Below the pieces are notes generated by a model. That model had not been told where the DNA came from and searched no databases. It saw nothing but the letters and a program-made list of their open reading frames with translations. 64,000 nucleotides of DNA, from NCBI GenBank assembly GCA_916610825.1, contig OU744449.1:7894243-7958242 (forward strand), read 5' to 3'. The stretch is from Haliclystus octoradiatus. Lineage: Eukaryota; Cnidaria; Staurozoa; Stauromedusae; Haliclystidae. A program made the position numbers and the translations under genes. This document shows positions 12,301-23,166 of this stretch, one piece after another (position 1 is the stretch's first letter; every line of letters starts with the position of its first letter).

Positions 12301-14572
12301 ACACATGAAAGATTGTCCTATTTCTTGTATATAATGGCTCTGCCTGTAATATGTCGACGGTAGGCTAGATGAGTGGAACTTTTCTCTTACAGTAATAATA
12401 GTAAATGCTCATTTACTGATCTGAGCCGCGACAATGCAGATCAATTTCAACAGATTTCATGGCAGATATTCATTGCTTTCCAATGCTAAGCGATACGCTG
12501 CAGCTCTTCATAATGCAATTCCCTCTGAACCATTCCAGCCTCCGTCAAACGATGGTATAATCTTTTGATGTTCAGACAAAAATAAATTTAAGGTTTAGTT
12601 GGATCTGAGATGATTGCTGCATAACGCCAGTCATAGTGCTTCCTGCCTTGTTTCAATATTTTATGTTTATGTATATAATGAAATGGTTTCTTAATTGAGC
12701 ATCAAGGTTAGTTTATACTCGTTATTTTTGGCATGGCAAAACTAATCTCAAAATGTTCACGAAAAATGTACAAAGTCAACAACTAAATTGTGCTGTTTAT
12801 CGCAACGAAAAATACCTTTTTGAATCAATCCACCAGATTCTTTTTGCTTAGTTAGTATTATTTTGCTATATCGATAAAAAATTTTTAGATTTAAAAACTT
12901 TTGTATTTGCGGTTCTTTTGCTAGTACAATGGACATTGAGAATAAGAAATAGATCGTTACCAATTATGAACGTTAGCAGCTTTCATTTGTAGTGTTCGCA
13001 TCTTCTTCTAGGAAAATAAATTTTTATATAATTTGTTTCTTCTTGCCTTATAGAGAAAATAAAGTACAACGTAAAAATGTTGACATAGATAATTCTAGGT
13101 GGCAAGATTTACCAAGTCCTGTTTTACATGCCACACCGGAATCATATTTTTGGATGTTGAAATCAAAGAAAAATTCATTTGTTATGTATCATCGTCAAGG
13201 TAATATTGATTACTAATATTTAGTTTCACCCAGTATCCTTATTAGCTACCTATTGGTTTCGCGTGACTTTTTAATGCTCTATGGAGTCTGGGGAGTGTCA
13301 TCATTGATACTTTTCTCTCAATTTTCTGAATTCTCTCAATTATTTTGAATTTTATACAATGTTTAGACTCAGATGATTGTATGCCTGCCAGAGCCAACTT
13401 CATGAGAGCATCATCACGAATGAAAGCATCAACTGAGATTGGTTTTATTGCCATTGACTGTGGAGATCATCAAGGTTAGTAATGTTAATGAAATGTTTTT
13501 ATATGTTCCATCTTTTAGTCATAAGTAATTGAATAACATGGATAACAAGACAAAGGATCAGACTTGAAATTCTATGATGCTTGTTTTGTTTTTACTAAAC
13601 ATGAATGCGCATACGATGTAGTCCATTTTTTATTGTATGCGATGTCTAATATTGAAATGTATATAAAAATATACAAACAATTTATTAACAAGCAGGCAAT
13701 ACTATTAATATAGAGATTGCCACGTGAAAAATACTGGGAGACGCAAGGGAGTATTGGCAGCAGAAAAAAATCACGAAAGTACAGTATATCTTTGCCTTTG
13801 TTGCTAGTAGCCTCGCCTTTTTCTTTCGGTTACGTTCTGGTTTTGTTTTGTTCTTCGGATACCAACATTTAAACCTTGATTCATATTCTAATTCGTTGGA
13901 TTTTACCTAGCTCCAACCGTCTTCCATGTGCATTTGATAATCAGACCAAACTTACATTTGACTTAAAACTTTCAAATTATTATGTATTTTCTTCTGTTGT
14001 ATAATATTTCGTCAGCTATTTCATGCGGGCACATGAGATAGTTAAGATAATGTCGTTGGATTTGATTCTTGATGCTCGTTCTGCATTATTTAATGATTAT
14101 AATTCGGTTGATGCGGTTCTTAACCTTTGTGGTTAGATATATTTATAAATAAATATAACATTGAATAGTATCTGACTTTTAAGAGCTTGATATGACCAGC
14201 AGTATTGATTTTGTTGTATTCATGTAAGAAACGAGTTTCCGAAATACAAAATGCTACTACGTAATTGCATGAAATCGAGTTAGAAATTTGGCCCAGAGAT
14301 TCTGATTTCCATTTTAGATTCTTTGGATGTAAAATGCAATGCGATAATAGCGAGCTGGGAGTCGTTTATGTACTATTAATCTTCATTTTTAACATTCTAA
14401 ATTCGAATTAAATTTTCATTTTTCAGCTCTATGTAACCAAGAAAACATTAACACATATCCAACTGTCAAATATTATGAAGGCACCGTACCAAAGGATACT
14501 TATACTGGAGGCATGACACCTGAAGATTTTACAGACTTTTTAACAAAACATAATAAAAAAGATGAATTGTAA
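302..14572 (+). CDS. PDIA5-like multi-thioredoxin-domain protein disulfide isomerase (5' partial)
   Basis: ER protein disulfide isomerase that would make and rearrange disulfides in secretory cargo. Nineteen coding exons join in one open frame: 302-365, 846-1014, 2020-2087, 3444-3525, 3909-3921, 4263-4331, 5303-5445, 5861-5931, 6445-6526, 7299-7311, 7431-7499, 8166-8317, 9031-9098, 9844-9925, 11454-11466, 11897-11965, 13054-13199, 13373-13474, 14427-14572. They give about 539 residues, and more lies upstream of the window. The visible protein starts in the end of one thioredoxin-like domain (YPTFHYFKYGKDSF). Four further domains follow, with active sites WCGHC, WCGYC, HCGHC and a degenerate DDCMPAR. 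Each keeps a cis-proline motif (GYPT or TYPT). The chain ends KKDEL, an ER-retrieval signal. The linker PLPPPPDAEWKDTPSDVNHL followed by TDSTFDEF resembles the PDIA5 linker; human PDIA5 is shorter (519 residues), so this is a domain-expanded relative or a related multi-domain PDI. Exon 13373 could instead start at 13367 (in frame, two residues more). Confidence 0.9.
1488..1890. mobile_element. GTTCATGAAC-type MITE cluster, nested or tandem
   Basis: Diverged units of the same palindromic family. The segment with GTTAAATGGCCT occurs at about 1563 and again at about 1704, an internal duplication of about 140 bp. It lies in the PDI intron before the WCGHC exon. Confidence 0.7.
2116..2262. mobile_element. 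GTTCATGAAC-type MITE, diverged copy
   Basis: Starts CCCTGCGAAAAATAAATC like the family terminus, then TTCATGAACAG units and GTTAAATGGCCCC. A separate short piece with two units is at 2552-2582. Confidence 0.65.
3909..3921 (+). other. 13-nt coding microexon, PDI domain 1
   Basis: The flanking exons end ...CCA ACG T (donor gtaag) and resume after a tag acceptor at 4263. Only the 13 bases between cag and gtaagt keep the frame, and they encode TLKYFK of the thioredoxin beta strand after the cis-proline. Included in the CDS above. Confidence 0.85.
4024..4145. mobile_element. GTTCATGAAC-type MITE, degraded copy
   Basis: Scattered GTTCATGAAC and TTCATGAACAG units in a PDI intron; termini not recognisable. 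Confidence 0.5.
4420..4500. repeat. dispersed repeat shared with 21590-21660
   Basis: TTAGGCGGAGAAAGAGAGAT, CACATTCTTAAAATGTGACC and TCTATG recur in diverged form at 21590-21660 (TTAGGCGGAAAGAGACG, CACATTCCTGTAATATGTGA). Nature unknown. Confidence 0.55.
5471..5655. mobile_element. GTTCATGAAC-type MITE copy
   Basis: Begins TTACCCCTGCAAAAAAA, the family terminus, and continues with about a dozen GTTCATGAACT-like units. The right terminus is not clear. Confidence 0.7.
6050..6263 (+). mobile_element. tRNA-derived SINE, copy 1
   Basis: The head resembles a tRNA gene: a TGGTTAAGGCGCTGG A-box region and a GGTTCAGTCCC B-box region. A body with CAGGAAGGGCATCTGGCCAT follows, then CCGGTTTGTG and an oligo(A) tail ending at 6263. 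It sits in a PDI intron. Confidence 0.8.
6839..7007. mobile_element. complete GTTCATGAAC-type MITE (reference copy)
   Basis: Left end TTACCCCTGCGAAAAACAG and right end CTGTTTTCGCAGAGGTAA are inverted repeats, and the match continues inward through GTTCAGGAGTTCATGAACAG to GTTAAAT, so each arm is about 65 bp. The inside has no coding potential. Length 169 bp. TTA/TAA at the ends may include the target duplication. It occurs in a PDI intron. Confidence 0.85.
7299..7311 (+). other. 13-nt coding microexon, PDI domain 2
   Basis: Same position, length and phase as the microexon of domain 1. It lies between a cag acceptor and gtaag donor and encodes TLKYFK across the junctions. Confidence 0.85.
7676..8012. 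mobile_element. GTTCATGAAC-type MITE fragments
   Basis: Two diverged pieces (about 7676-7797 and 7930-8012) with CAGTTCAGGAGTTCATGAAC and TTCATGAACTTT units. Further weak pieces are at 8366-8470, 8743-8790 and 10068-10095. Confidence 0.55.
10490..11300. repeat. tandem array, about 3.5 copies of a 221-247 bp unit
   Basis: The landmark ATATTTGTACTATAT occurs at about 10492, 10713, 10960 and 11192. Each unit contains GCAAACCATTTAAGAGAGTG, CCTTGATTTTACGTATAG and CACTACTGGTATTTGCCTG. The array ends at a foldback near 11278-11335 (ATGAAACAAAGATTAGTCA against its complement). It lies in a PDI intron. Confidence 0.92.
11454..11466 (+). other. 13-nt coding microexon, PDI domain 3
   Basis: Third copy of the same microexon, here encoding TMVYFS across the junctions, bounded by cag and gtaagt. 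The 1.5 kb intron before it holds the tandem array at 10490-11300. Confidence 0.8.
12121..12341. mobile_element. MITE with CAGAGCCAT ends, copy 1
   Basis: Ends CAGAGCCATCTATTTATAAG and (inverted) CAGAGCCATTATATACAAG. The interior TCAAATTTCGCGAGCC and GAACGAAAATGGCGT recurs at 55375-55594. No ORF. Confidence 0.75.
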
Positions 14573-14825
14573 ATCAGGGTTAGTTATTTTGTGATAAAAA
14601 AAAAATAATGTAAAATTTTAGATGTGTTTTTTCAACTCGAATGTTTAATAATAATAATGGGTTGTTCACTGTGGTCACAGCAAATTGATTAAATGTGGGA
14701 AATGTTATGTATGTGTTCGTTTTTTAATCTTCCTACTTAAACCATCATAATTATTTTTTAACGAGTAATCATATAAACCCACGAGAGAATAATAATTAAT
14801 AAACATCTTGTCGTTGGATATTAAA
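14573..14825 (+). other. PDI 3'UTR with candidate poly(A) signal
   Basis: AT-rich sequence after the TAA stop. An AATAAA hexamer lies at 14798-14803, so cleavage near 14815-14825 is plausible. The endpoint is inferred. Confidence 0.5.
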
Positions 14826-15363
14826 TACCTTTTAAATGTGACTTCATGAAAAGCAACTTAAACCATAACACTTGCAACAATTTTGCAATAATGTTAAACA
14901 GACTTCATCATGATAAATATAGTTTTGCATTGATATAATTTTAATATTATTAATTACAAGAACATGTTGGAAATGTTATCCATCAAGCAAAGTCGTTTAG
15001 TCTTTCAGGGGGCACATCTTAATAACTTATACAATTGCAAACCAGGGGTTATGGTGTAACGATTTCTCCAATGCCATCTATATACAATTTTTAAATAGAT
15101 GGCTCTGGATTTCTCTTGTAAACGAAGCAATTTCACAATTGAACGCACATAGGTCTATAAAAACACTCATAAACTAACCAACTTCCCGATGAAATAACGC
15201 TAACTCGCACATAGGCTCAATAAAAACACCAACTAACTAACTAACCAACTAACCAACCTCCTGTGTATCTGATTAAGCTTAAGAATCTAGGATAGTGATA
15301 ATTACTGCTTTCAAATGATGGCTTTGCTTTATACCTTCATTATTTGTTGAGATATTGTCTTGG

Positions 15364-15592
15364 TTTTTTTTTTTTTGTTTTTGGATTTATCATTTATCCA
15401 CAAACCGGGTAAGCTTGCAACTTTTTTTCACCGGAGTGGTTGGTTAATTTGTTAGTATTTTGAAGCTTGTGTGCGTTTTATAGCCGGATACCCTTCCTTA
15501 CGCCAACCTATAGTGCTCCGGCCAGGATTGAACCCGGGACAATGCGGGCCGTGGTCCAACGCCCTAGCCACTACACCAAGGCCGCACTACGT
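15364..15592 (-). mobile_element. tRNA-derived SINE, copy 2
   Basis: On the minus strand: GGCCTTGGTGTAGTGGCTAG (A-box region), GGGTTCAATCC (15535-15525, B-box), GGAGCACTATAGGTTGGCG, ACCCGGTTTGTGGATAAATG and an oligo(A) tail. It is downstream of the PDI gene. Confidence 0.85.
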
Positions 15593-15599
15593 TTGGTTT

Positions 15600-16680
15600 T
15601 CATATGCACCAGAGAGACATCAAATTGATACAAACTGTAGTATACTGTAGTATATCCGCTGTGCCCTTTTATATCATGGATTTTAGTTGAGGATTAAATC
15701 ACACTATTACTGCATTAAAATGCAAATCTCCAACTTTATTTCTTTATACAAAACTTGAATAGAAATAACAGTGTAATTGTACATCCACATGTATTTGTAA
15801 TTCTCAACAGAGCAAAATACTGTAGATTGAACCCAACTTACACAAGATTGAAGCAAAGCCTTTTCCATAACCCGGAGTTGCACGCTTTAAGCGATCTTCA
15901 AACTTAGACTTTTTTGTGTTCAAATCTTGAATAAAGTCATAAAGTCAATGCCGGATTAATATTATCAGAATATCAGTTACCTTTGACGATGTGTTAAAAA
16001 GGGGCCTACCAGTTTTTCAAATAAAGACAAAGAAATAGTAAGATTGGTAAAAAACAAAAGATTCAATTTTTATTTTTTTTAATATAAATAGAGCGTGATA
16101 CACAGACACACAAACATCATGATAGATATAGATGTTAATTAACCTAAAATAGTGAACTAAAAACCAAATTTATTCTATTTCTCTACGGCATAGCTTTACA
16201 AATATTTCAATGATTATAGGGCCGGAATACTATCTTATGTTAAGGCCTGCTGTTTTATACTCGTATTATTAAATATAATAATTTTAATAACGATATTAGT
16301 TTGCATTATATATGCAAATAATAAATCTTGAAATCAAATCAAACATTTGAAAATTAAACAAAAGTTTTATAAATTAGCCTCACTTGAGAATTAACAATCT
16401 ATATTAATTTAAATTATAATAATAATTAATGAAGAAATCCTTTGAACTGCTAATTATTATAGTATATAAGAAGTTCTATCATATCAGTCTTTAATATTAT
16501 ATTTTCGTTATGAGATTTTGTATCAAAAGTTTCCCAAATATAGCCATTTAAACAGACACATCCATCACACCTCGTGAAATCATGGTTCGTGATTAAATAT
16601 ACAATATGGCTACGTCATTAAGTGATACTAGAATTGGCTATCTCTTTCTCTCTCTCTCTTTATACCACTGTTCTTTAGCT
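15600..16680. other. intergenic, no feature recognised
   Basis: AT-rich spacer between the PDI side and minicollagen A, with a small CT-rich tract at 16641-16662. PDI and minicollagen A are convergent here. Confidence 0.6.
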
Positions 16681-16681
16681 T

Positions 16682-17998
16682 TTAATGTTTTCGTTCGATT
16701 ATAATGATTGGTTTATCTGGATGTGATACCATGCTCTTCTTCCTTTTGCCTGGTGGGCAACATTGTGCTGGACACTGAGGTAAGAAGCATTGGCTTTGAC
16801 AGATCACTGGGCATGTTGGTGGTGGTGGAGGTGGGGCAGCTGGGCAGCATGCTGCAGGGCATACAGGTGCACATGCAACGGCACAGACGGGTGGACATGG
16901 TGGTGGTGGTGGAGGTGCTGGCGCTTGAGGACAGCAATATTGTGGGCATGCTGGTGCACATTGGGTGAAGCATTGAGCTGGGCAAGGTGCTGGTGCTGGA
17001 GCAGCAATACCTGGAGGTCCTGGTGGGCCTGGGAGGCCAGGTGGTCCTGGAGGCCCTGCAGGTCCTGGTGGTCCATTAGGTCCTTGTGGTCCTGGTAATC
17101 CAAAGGGTCCTGCTTGTCCAGGTGGTCCTGGAGGTGGAGGAGGAGGGGCGGGATAGCAACAAGAGGGTGGACATGATGGGGCACATCCAACAACACATTG
17201 CATTGGACAAGCTGGTGGTGGTGGAGGAGGTGGTGGAGCTTTGACACAACAGCTTGGTTTACATGCGGGGGCACATGCTGCGGGACATCCAGATGCGCAT
17301 TCAGCGCCACGTGAATCTATAACGCAAAACAAATAACAGGTTATTGGAATAATGAAGATCAGGCTATAGAAAAAATAAAGTCTTACACTAAGTTAAGCAA
17401 TAATAAAGCAATAACCCACTATGAATTATACCAATGTAATTGGTAATTGAATATCCGATTTTATTAGTTCTCTTGAATTTATGTTTACAAGACAAAACGG
17501 TGTCGACATCTTTGGTGCACATTTGCCTTACCCTCCAACCTAACTAAATATCCACATATCACATTGTATAATGATCAATATAGTTGTTGTCTATTTTATT
17601 TTTATTTTCAATCAACAACTGCTTTCAAAAGATATCTTTTTAGTATATCTTACCTCACTATATTATATATTATATATTATAATCTATCCAGTAATACGAA
17701 GATCACAAATAAAGTGAAATTTAGCGGGATAGTATGTATTTTATCCGTAAAGTTTCATTCTAATTTAGCTCTAGTTAAAAATTGTGACCTTAAATTCAAT
17801 TGCCAATCAACAATTTTAGAAACTTTAAGCATCTTATTTTGTTTTTCTGAAGTATACTATTTTTTTTAATATGATCATTTGAAAATGACGGATAGGTTTA
17901 TAATTGTTATATTTTGAATGCTTACCTCTTACTAATGAATTAGCTTGGGTACATGCCACTACTACTGCAATGCAAATTAATATCTGTATCTCCTTCAT
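16682..17998 (-). CDS. minicollagen A, five cysteine-rich domains
   Basis: Secreted nematocyst-wall minicollagen, 235 residues. Exon 1 (17998-17926) encodes the signal peptide, starting [16 protein letters not shown] and ending in phase 1. The intron is 17925-17317 and exon 2 is 17316-16682. The order in exon 2 is CRD1 [18 protein letters not shown], polyproline, CRD2 [18 protein letters not shown], polyproline, 14 uninterrupted Gly-X-Y triplets, then CRD3 ([18 protein letters not shown]), CRD4 ([18 protein letters not shown]) and CRD5 ([19 protein letters not shown]). CRD5 has one four-residue spacing. A basic tail (GKRKKS...) follows. Most minicollagens have one CRD per end; this resembles the multi-CRD subgroup. 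Unlike its neighbours it has no Lys-Arg propeptide site before CRD1. A tatag acceptor 14 bp before the ATG implies a 5'UTR intron; a donor at 18147 and a TATATAAA near 18354-18361 could mark the 5' exon and promoter. Confidence 0.93.
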
Positions 17999-18984
17999 AA
18001 TTTGCCAGTTCTCTATAATAAAAATATATCGAATAATTAAAGGATTTGAATTAATAAAATTAATTAATCGTTATTGATTTGTTTAATCTGAAATGATAAT
18101 AACCGAATTAAAATTGTAATATATGAATGAAATTATTAATGTCTTACTTTGTCTCCACAATATCCACCCTTCTTTGACAAAAGTTATGGAAATCTGTTAA
18201 ACCTATCTATTGTTCATTTACAATTTTATACGACGACCCCTCTCGTTAATATTTGATCACTTTAAAAATGCGACGTGTTCTTCAAATCGTATTAAAAAAT
18301 TCAGTAATCTTGTGATCTTACGAGCCTTACACCTGTGATCTTTTCACCGCAATTTATATAGTCATTTAAAATTAACAAAAAAATTAATGAAAAACTTTTA
18401 CTAGATATTAAACTGTGTTGCTCTTAACCGAAATTGCAACCTAGAATTACGCTCTCACGCCTTCAATTTTACAGTACCTTGCATTTCGTTCTTATATAAG
18501 TCGCTTTGTGTAATCTGTAATTGGTTTGAATCGTGATTTTTCAAGCCGCACTTTAATATAGCGTAGGTTAATTCTCCTACAACAAAACATGATGACCTCG
18601 TGTTCTTTTGGTTGACCGATTGATTCTTCAGTGAACCGGTTTTAAACAGGTATTACGCTAAGAGCGGAACGCAGGTAAAGAGACTCTAATTAAAAATCGT
18701 CTGTTTTTGTATTTGTATGACGACTTGGTTCTAAAGATCATTGATTTTTATAGTTAACAATCATTTGTATTAATTTAATTATTTGACCTTATCCCTTTCC
18801 ATCAATTTTTTGTTATCAGCTGTATCTTCAAAAATAAAAAACTTTTTACTACAATTGAATGTGACTGAAAATGTATAAGTTGAAGATCTCCAAATGATCA
18901 TTAGAACAGTGTCTCTTTTAAATTTGGAACTACGCGCAATCAGTCCTGTGAAAAAAGTTCCATGTGAAATGATCAGGTCCTGAA

Positions 18985-19028
18985 CAAATGATGATGATGA
19001 CGATGATGATGATAATGATGATAATTAA
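18985..19028. repeat. (GAT)n microsatellite
   Basis: Imperfect GATGATGATGACGAT-type triplets over about 40 bp. Confidence 0.85.
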
Positions 19029-19335
19029 TAAATTTTTTTCTGTTATACTCTGGCGATAAACTCGCAACATGTAAATTCAAAACTAAATTTTTTCCCTAAT
19101 ATAGCTCATTTTACTAATGCGTTCTATTTGTTAAATATCTGTGCAACGCGTATACGAAAATATTCGATTTTCTGTCAGACATGTTCCAATCGCAAACCGT
19201 TCAGGGTAACGAAAACGATAATATTTTTACATAAATTCTACTACTATATCGATCAAATGGTGTGACCTAACCCATATAAACCATAAACCTGCACTAAATA
19301 CTGACATCGTATATATACATACATATATATATATA

Positions 19336-19476
19336 TAATAATAAAATTTATGTTTATCTAATAGCAGATAATATAGGGCTCTATGTCTTCATTTGACAGA
19401 GCGGTAAATAATAATAATATAGTAATAGAGTAACAGTAAAGAATGTGTATTCTTTGACTCTTTCGCCATATATTAT

Positions 19477-19522
<46 letters not shown>
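19336..19522. repeat. dispersed repeat plus (TA)n
   Basis: GATAATATAGGGCTCTATGT and TTCATTTGACAGAGCGGTAA recur at 47467-47553. The adjacent AGAGTAACAGTAAAGAATGTG recurs there in reverse complement. A (TA)n tract of about 38 bp follows. Confidence 0.8.
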
Positions 19523-19525
<3 letters not shown>

Positions 19526-20861
19526 CTTCATGGTCACGACCGTGATTTGATTCAAGGGCAAGCTCAGTATTTACGTAGAATGACGAATCTCATATATAGT
19601 ACGAGTGTTATAACTAGAATGAAGCATCTGAATGTTGTATCAACTTTGTTCATAAAATGACTGATTCTAAAGTAAAAAAATAATCAATTTGTTTCTCTTC
19701 AAATTAATTTGCTTAAATGATTATACTTTTTAATATTTAATAAGAACTCTAAGGCTGAAATTGCTAAAATGCAAGAACAAATTAAACATTCATTTTATTT
19801 TCAGATTATTTTTAGAATCACAAATTTAAATTCTCTTGAACAATAATAAACCTTAGCATTAAAAATTTATACTATGTCATGTAAAAAAAAGTATTATTTT
19901 TTTGAAACAGACTGTTAAACAGACTGCGAACTACATTAGATAGTGTACTGTAGGATACACAAGAAAATGACATGCAGTATGATATAATATTGAATCTATA
20001 GAGAAACAAAATTCTGAGTTAAAAACATTTTGAGGCTCAAATCATGAAATTTTAAGAACACTGATGATTTAAAAACCTCGGCCCATAGTTTCTTATACAG
20101 TAAAACGATGTACTTCATTTAGTTATTCGCATCTGTAGAATTTGTTTTTTTCCTCTTGGCGACAGCTAGGATGAATTCAATCTCTGACATGTTTAATTGT
20201 CTATTCTGCATGTGCGTAATGCATAATCACACATGAGAGGCTCAAAGGGGAACCATACTGTAGAATCAAAGTCAGTTTTGATAGCAAAAGCGTCATTAAT
20301 CAAATTTAATCGTGGATAAACTGGGATTCTAAAATTTATAATATTAGGTTTGTAAGAAGACTCATTTGAGTTTTCCAAAGTAAAATGGTTTGATTATGAA
20401 TCATCTCTTTTTTGCTTGAGAATGTTTTAACAATTTCCTAAATTATGAAAATTGATTATACATGAAATTGGAATGTGACATTTTCGAATGAGACACTTTC
20501 CTGCAAAAAGGTTTCCCTGCTGCCAAATTACAGCAAATGGGAATGAAGACCCTAAAATTTTATGTTTTTTGAGCAAAACAAAAAAAAAGTTCTAAAAATT
20601 TTGAAAATTTCTAAATTGAGACTGTAAAATTTCACAAGAATCTGGTTAGCATGAAAATTAATCATCATTTTCTGCTGTATCGTAAAATGTCGTAACTCTT
20701 GATTGCATAACATTTGAGACATGGAATATTATTTGTTTTATTCCGTCCTCTTAAACCACAGCATACAAAACAACGTCTCTTAATGAAATGAATTTAACTG
20801 TTTAACTGTCAATATGACTCTAATCATGTTCAAATGTGGCTATAACCTCGACAAGCATTGG

Positions 20862-21070
20862 ATTTTTTTTTGTAAGTTTCATTAACCGGGCAAGCTTGAG
20901 GCTTTATTCTCCGGGTTGGTTGGTTAATTGATTAGTATTTTTGAAGTATTTGTGCATTTTATCGCCGGATTCCCTTCTGACGCCATCCAATCAATTGTGC
21001 TTATGCCAGGAATTGAACCCAGGACCCTGCGTACCAGGGTCCAAATCCCAACCACTACACCAAGCCTGCA
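20862..21070 (-). mobile_element. tRNA-derived SINE, copy 3
   Basis: Minus-strand copy with GCTTGGTGTAGTGGTTGGG, GGGTTCAATTCC, the shared CCGGCGATAAAATGC body region and CCCGGTTAATG before an oligo(A) tail. Confidence 0.85.
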
Positions 21071-21960
21071 TTTGACACTATCATTTGCGATTGGCACATT
21101 TTCTCCGTTGAATAAGACTCCATTACTTCAAGCAGAATAGAAGTATAGCATTTTCTTCTATTTCTTTTACAACTATTTGCAAATCTGTAAATGCTAATAA
21201 AAACAATTATTCAGCAAAAGTATTCTTGAAATTGTGTATGAGATAAAATTAATGTTGTTTATCCCCCTGGAGAACAATAGATTTAGAATCTCCCTGGGAA
21301 CTTAGATCTTATATTATTGAATGTGTTTTCTATAGGTTGGATCTTTTAAATTGCCTTCTTTCTTAATTCCTGAAAATAAATAAACTTCTTCATTTAATGT
21401 ACACCAGAGAATCAGTCAATGATTTCATTCTTCTTTTTGTATATATGTATTCCTTTACTCTTTTGCTGAAAGGCCTGAAAGCACTGTGAATTAAAAACCT
21501 GTCACTGTCACTTGAAATCGGCTAGTATAAAACAAGGCTTACTATTGGTACTCAGTCATTGTTCATAGAATTAGAGACATAAGAGATAGGTTAGGCGGAA
21601 AGAGACGCCACATTCCTGTAATATGTGACTGTCTATGATATCTGCTATCCTACTATAGGGAACTTTAAATGAAGAGATGGTAGAAATTTAATCAACAATA
21701 GAATATATATTTTTTATGTCCACTAACAGCAGTGATTGTATTTATTTCCTCAATTTAAAGATCGCAACGGACTTTTAACCGTCGTGTTGATATTTACAGG
21801 AAAAGTCAAGCAGCAATAATAAGATTAGATGAAACAGTTACAACTATAAATGCATACACGATATTCGCTTAAACTGTCACAAAACGTTATTGATTCTACT
21901 ATCTCACAATTTAACGACACAAAACAGAAAAATTCAATTAAGTTATTATGTTATCTAATT

Positions 21961-22887
21961 TTAATGCTTGCAACATGCTGGTGGGCACGATTTTACACAT
22001 TGTTGCGTACATACAAATGGGCATGGTCCTGCACCACCGGATGGTCCAGCGCCGCCGGATGGTCCAGCAGATCCTGGAGGTCCAGCACCTCCTGCTGGTC
22101 CTGGGGGTCCTGGAGGTCCATCAGGTCCTGGTGGTCCAGCTGGAGCACCTGGTGGTCCTGGTGGTCCTGGAAGTCCTGGAGGTCCTGGTGGTCCTTGTGG
22201 TCCTCTTGGTCCCAATGGTCCAGCTGGTCCTGCTACTCCAAGTGGGCCTGGTGCACCTGGTGGGCCTGGTGGAGGTGGTGGTGGTGGTGGTTGTGGAGCG
22301 CAGCAAACAGGTGAACAAGCTGGAGCACAAAAACTAGGACATCCACCGCCGCAGGCACGAGCACTTCTCTTATCTGAAAGTAATCAAATATATATAGTAA
22401 TTAAAAATATATTAGTATATATGCATTGAAATACTTCACAATATTTCAACAGAAGATATCCTAAATGGGCATAAGTAACCTTCGTAGCGAATGTATATTT
22501 TTGTATTGATATTTGAAAGATGTTTTGCGTCTCTTACAGGACAACAAAAATATTGTTCTTGAAAGGAAAAATGATTTGAGGCTAAAACTCTTGTTTTCGT
22601 ATTGATATTTTTATAAGAAAGTTGTACTCTCGATTAATTGATAATATACTTATCCAAAATGTATATTTTTGGTGAACAGATTTCTTATTTTTAAAGAGTG
22701 GTTAATCACATAAATGATGTAACACACGTAGTTTGATGATGAATTTGTAAATATTCAAAGATGCTGCTGCATAAAACTGTGAGGTATGATTTCTATGCTA
22801 CTGTATCGATTGCTTACCTTTTTCTCTTGGTAATGCGGCATTAGCCAAACCGAAAATTACAACGAACAATATAAGTCGTGTATCCAT
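21961..22887 (-). CDS. minicollagen B, extended collagen helix
   Basis: Minicollagen of 160 residues. Exon 1 (22887-22818) encodes the signal peptide [17 protein letters not shown] and ends in phase 1; the intron is 22817-22374 and exon 2 is 22373-21961. A propeptide ends in DKR, the usual Lys-Arg processing site. [22 protein letters not shown] is followed by about eight prolines. The collagen region has 14 triplets, one extra Ala (GAPAGPP), then 12 triplets, the last part rich in GGA and GPS rather than proline. It runs almost directly into [22 protein letters not shown] with no C-terminal polyproline tract, which is unusual here. The tail is KH. Signal exon and CRD1 are very like those of minicollagen C, so the two are recent duplicates. 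A tttag acceptor about 20 bp upstream of the ATG implies a 5'UTR intron. A plus-strand tttatt near 21738 (AATAAA on the coding strand) could be the poly(A) signal. Confidence 0.93.
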
Positions 22888-23122
22888 TGTTGTAAATTGT
22901 TTAAACTAAATAAAGATGACAAGAATAACTTTTATAACAAAATACACAATATAGATAAATGTATTATAAGAAATAATCAAAACGTCGAATCCTTTGATAA
23001 ATAATAGAGATTATGACAGCATTTTAAGATTTCTATTTTAGAAAATGCAAACACTTAGAATAGAAGCTATAAAGTTCAATATCGAAAAACTGAAGTATCT
23101 TAATTTACAAGAATTGATTATA

Positions 23123-23166
23123 TCAAGATATTATAATAGAACCATGGTTCTATTATAATATCTTGA
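23123..23166. repeat. perfect 44-bp palindrome
   Basis: Two 22-bp arms meet at the centre of CCATGG with no spacer. It lies upstream of minicollagen B. Confidence 0.95.

Larger units (their letters stand above)
18340..20860. other. intergenic, upstream of minicollagen A
   Basis: Apart from the GAT and TA repeats and the dispersed repeat listed separately, I see no gene. Short open frames lack recognisable motifs. Confidence 0.55.

Noticed and set aside
13242-13454. 70-codon minus-strand frame
   Set aside because: It is antisense to a PDI coding exon, whose frame, phases and homology are well supported.
15525-15592. Possible tRNA gene on the minus strand
   Set aside because: A- and B-box-like parts are present but there is no complete cloverleaf I can draw, and the sequence continues into a shared body and oligo(A) tail in several copies, so it is a SINE.
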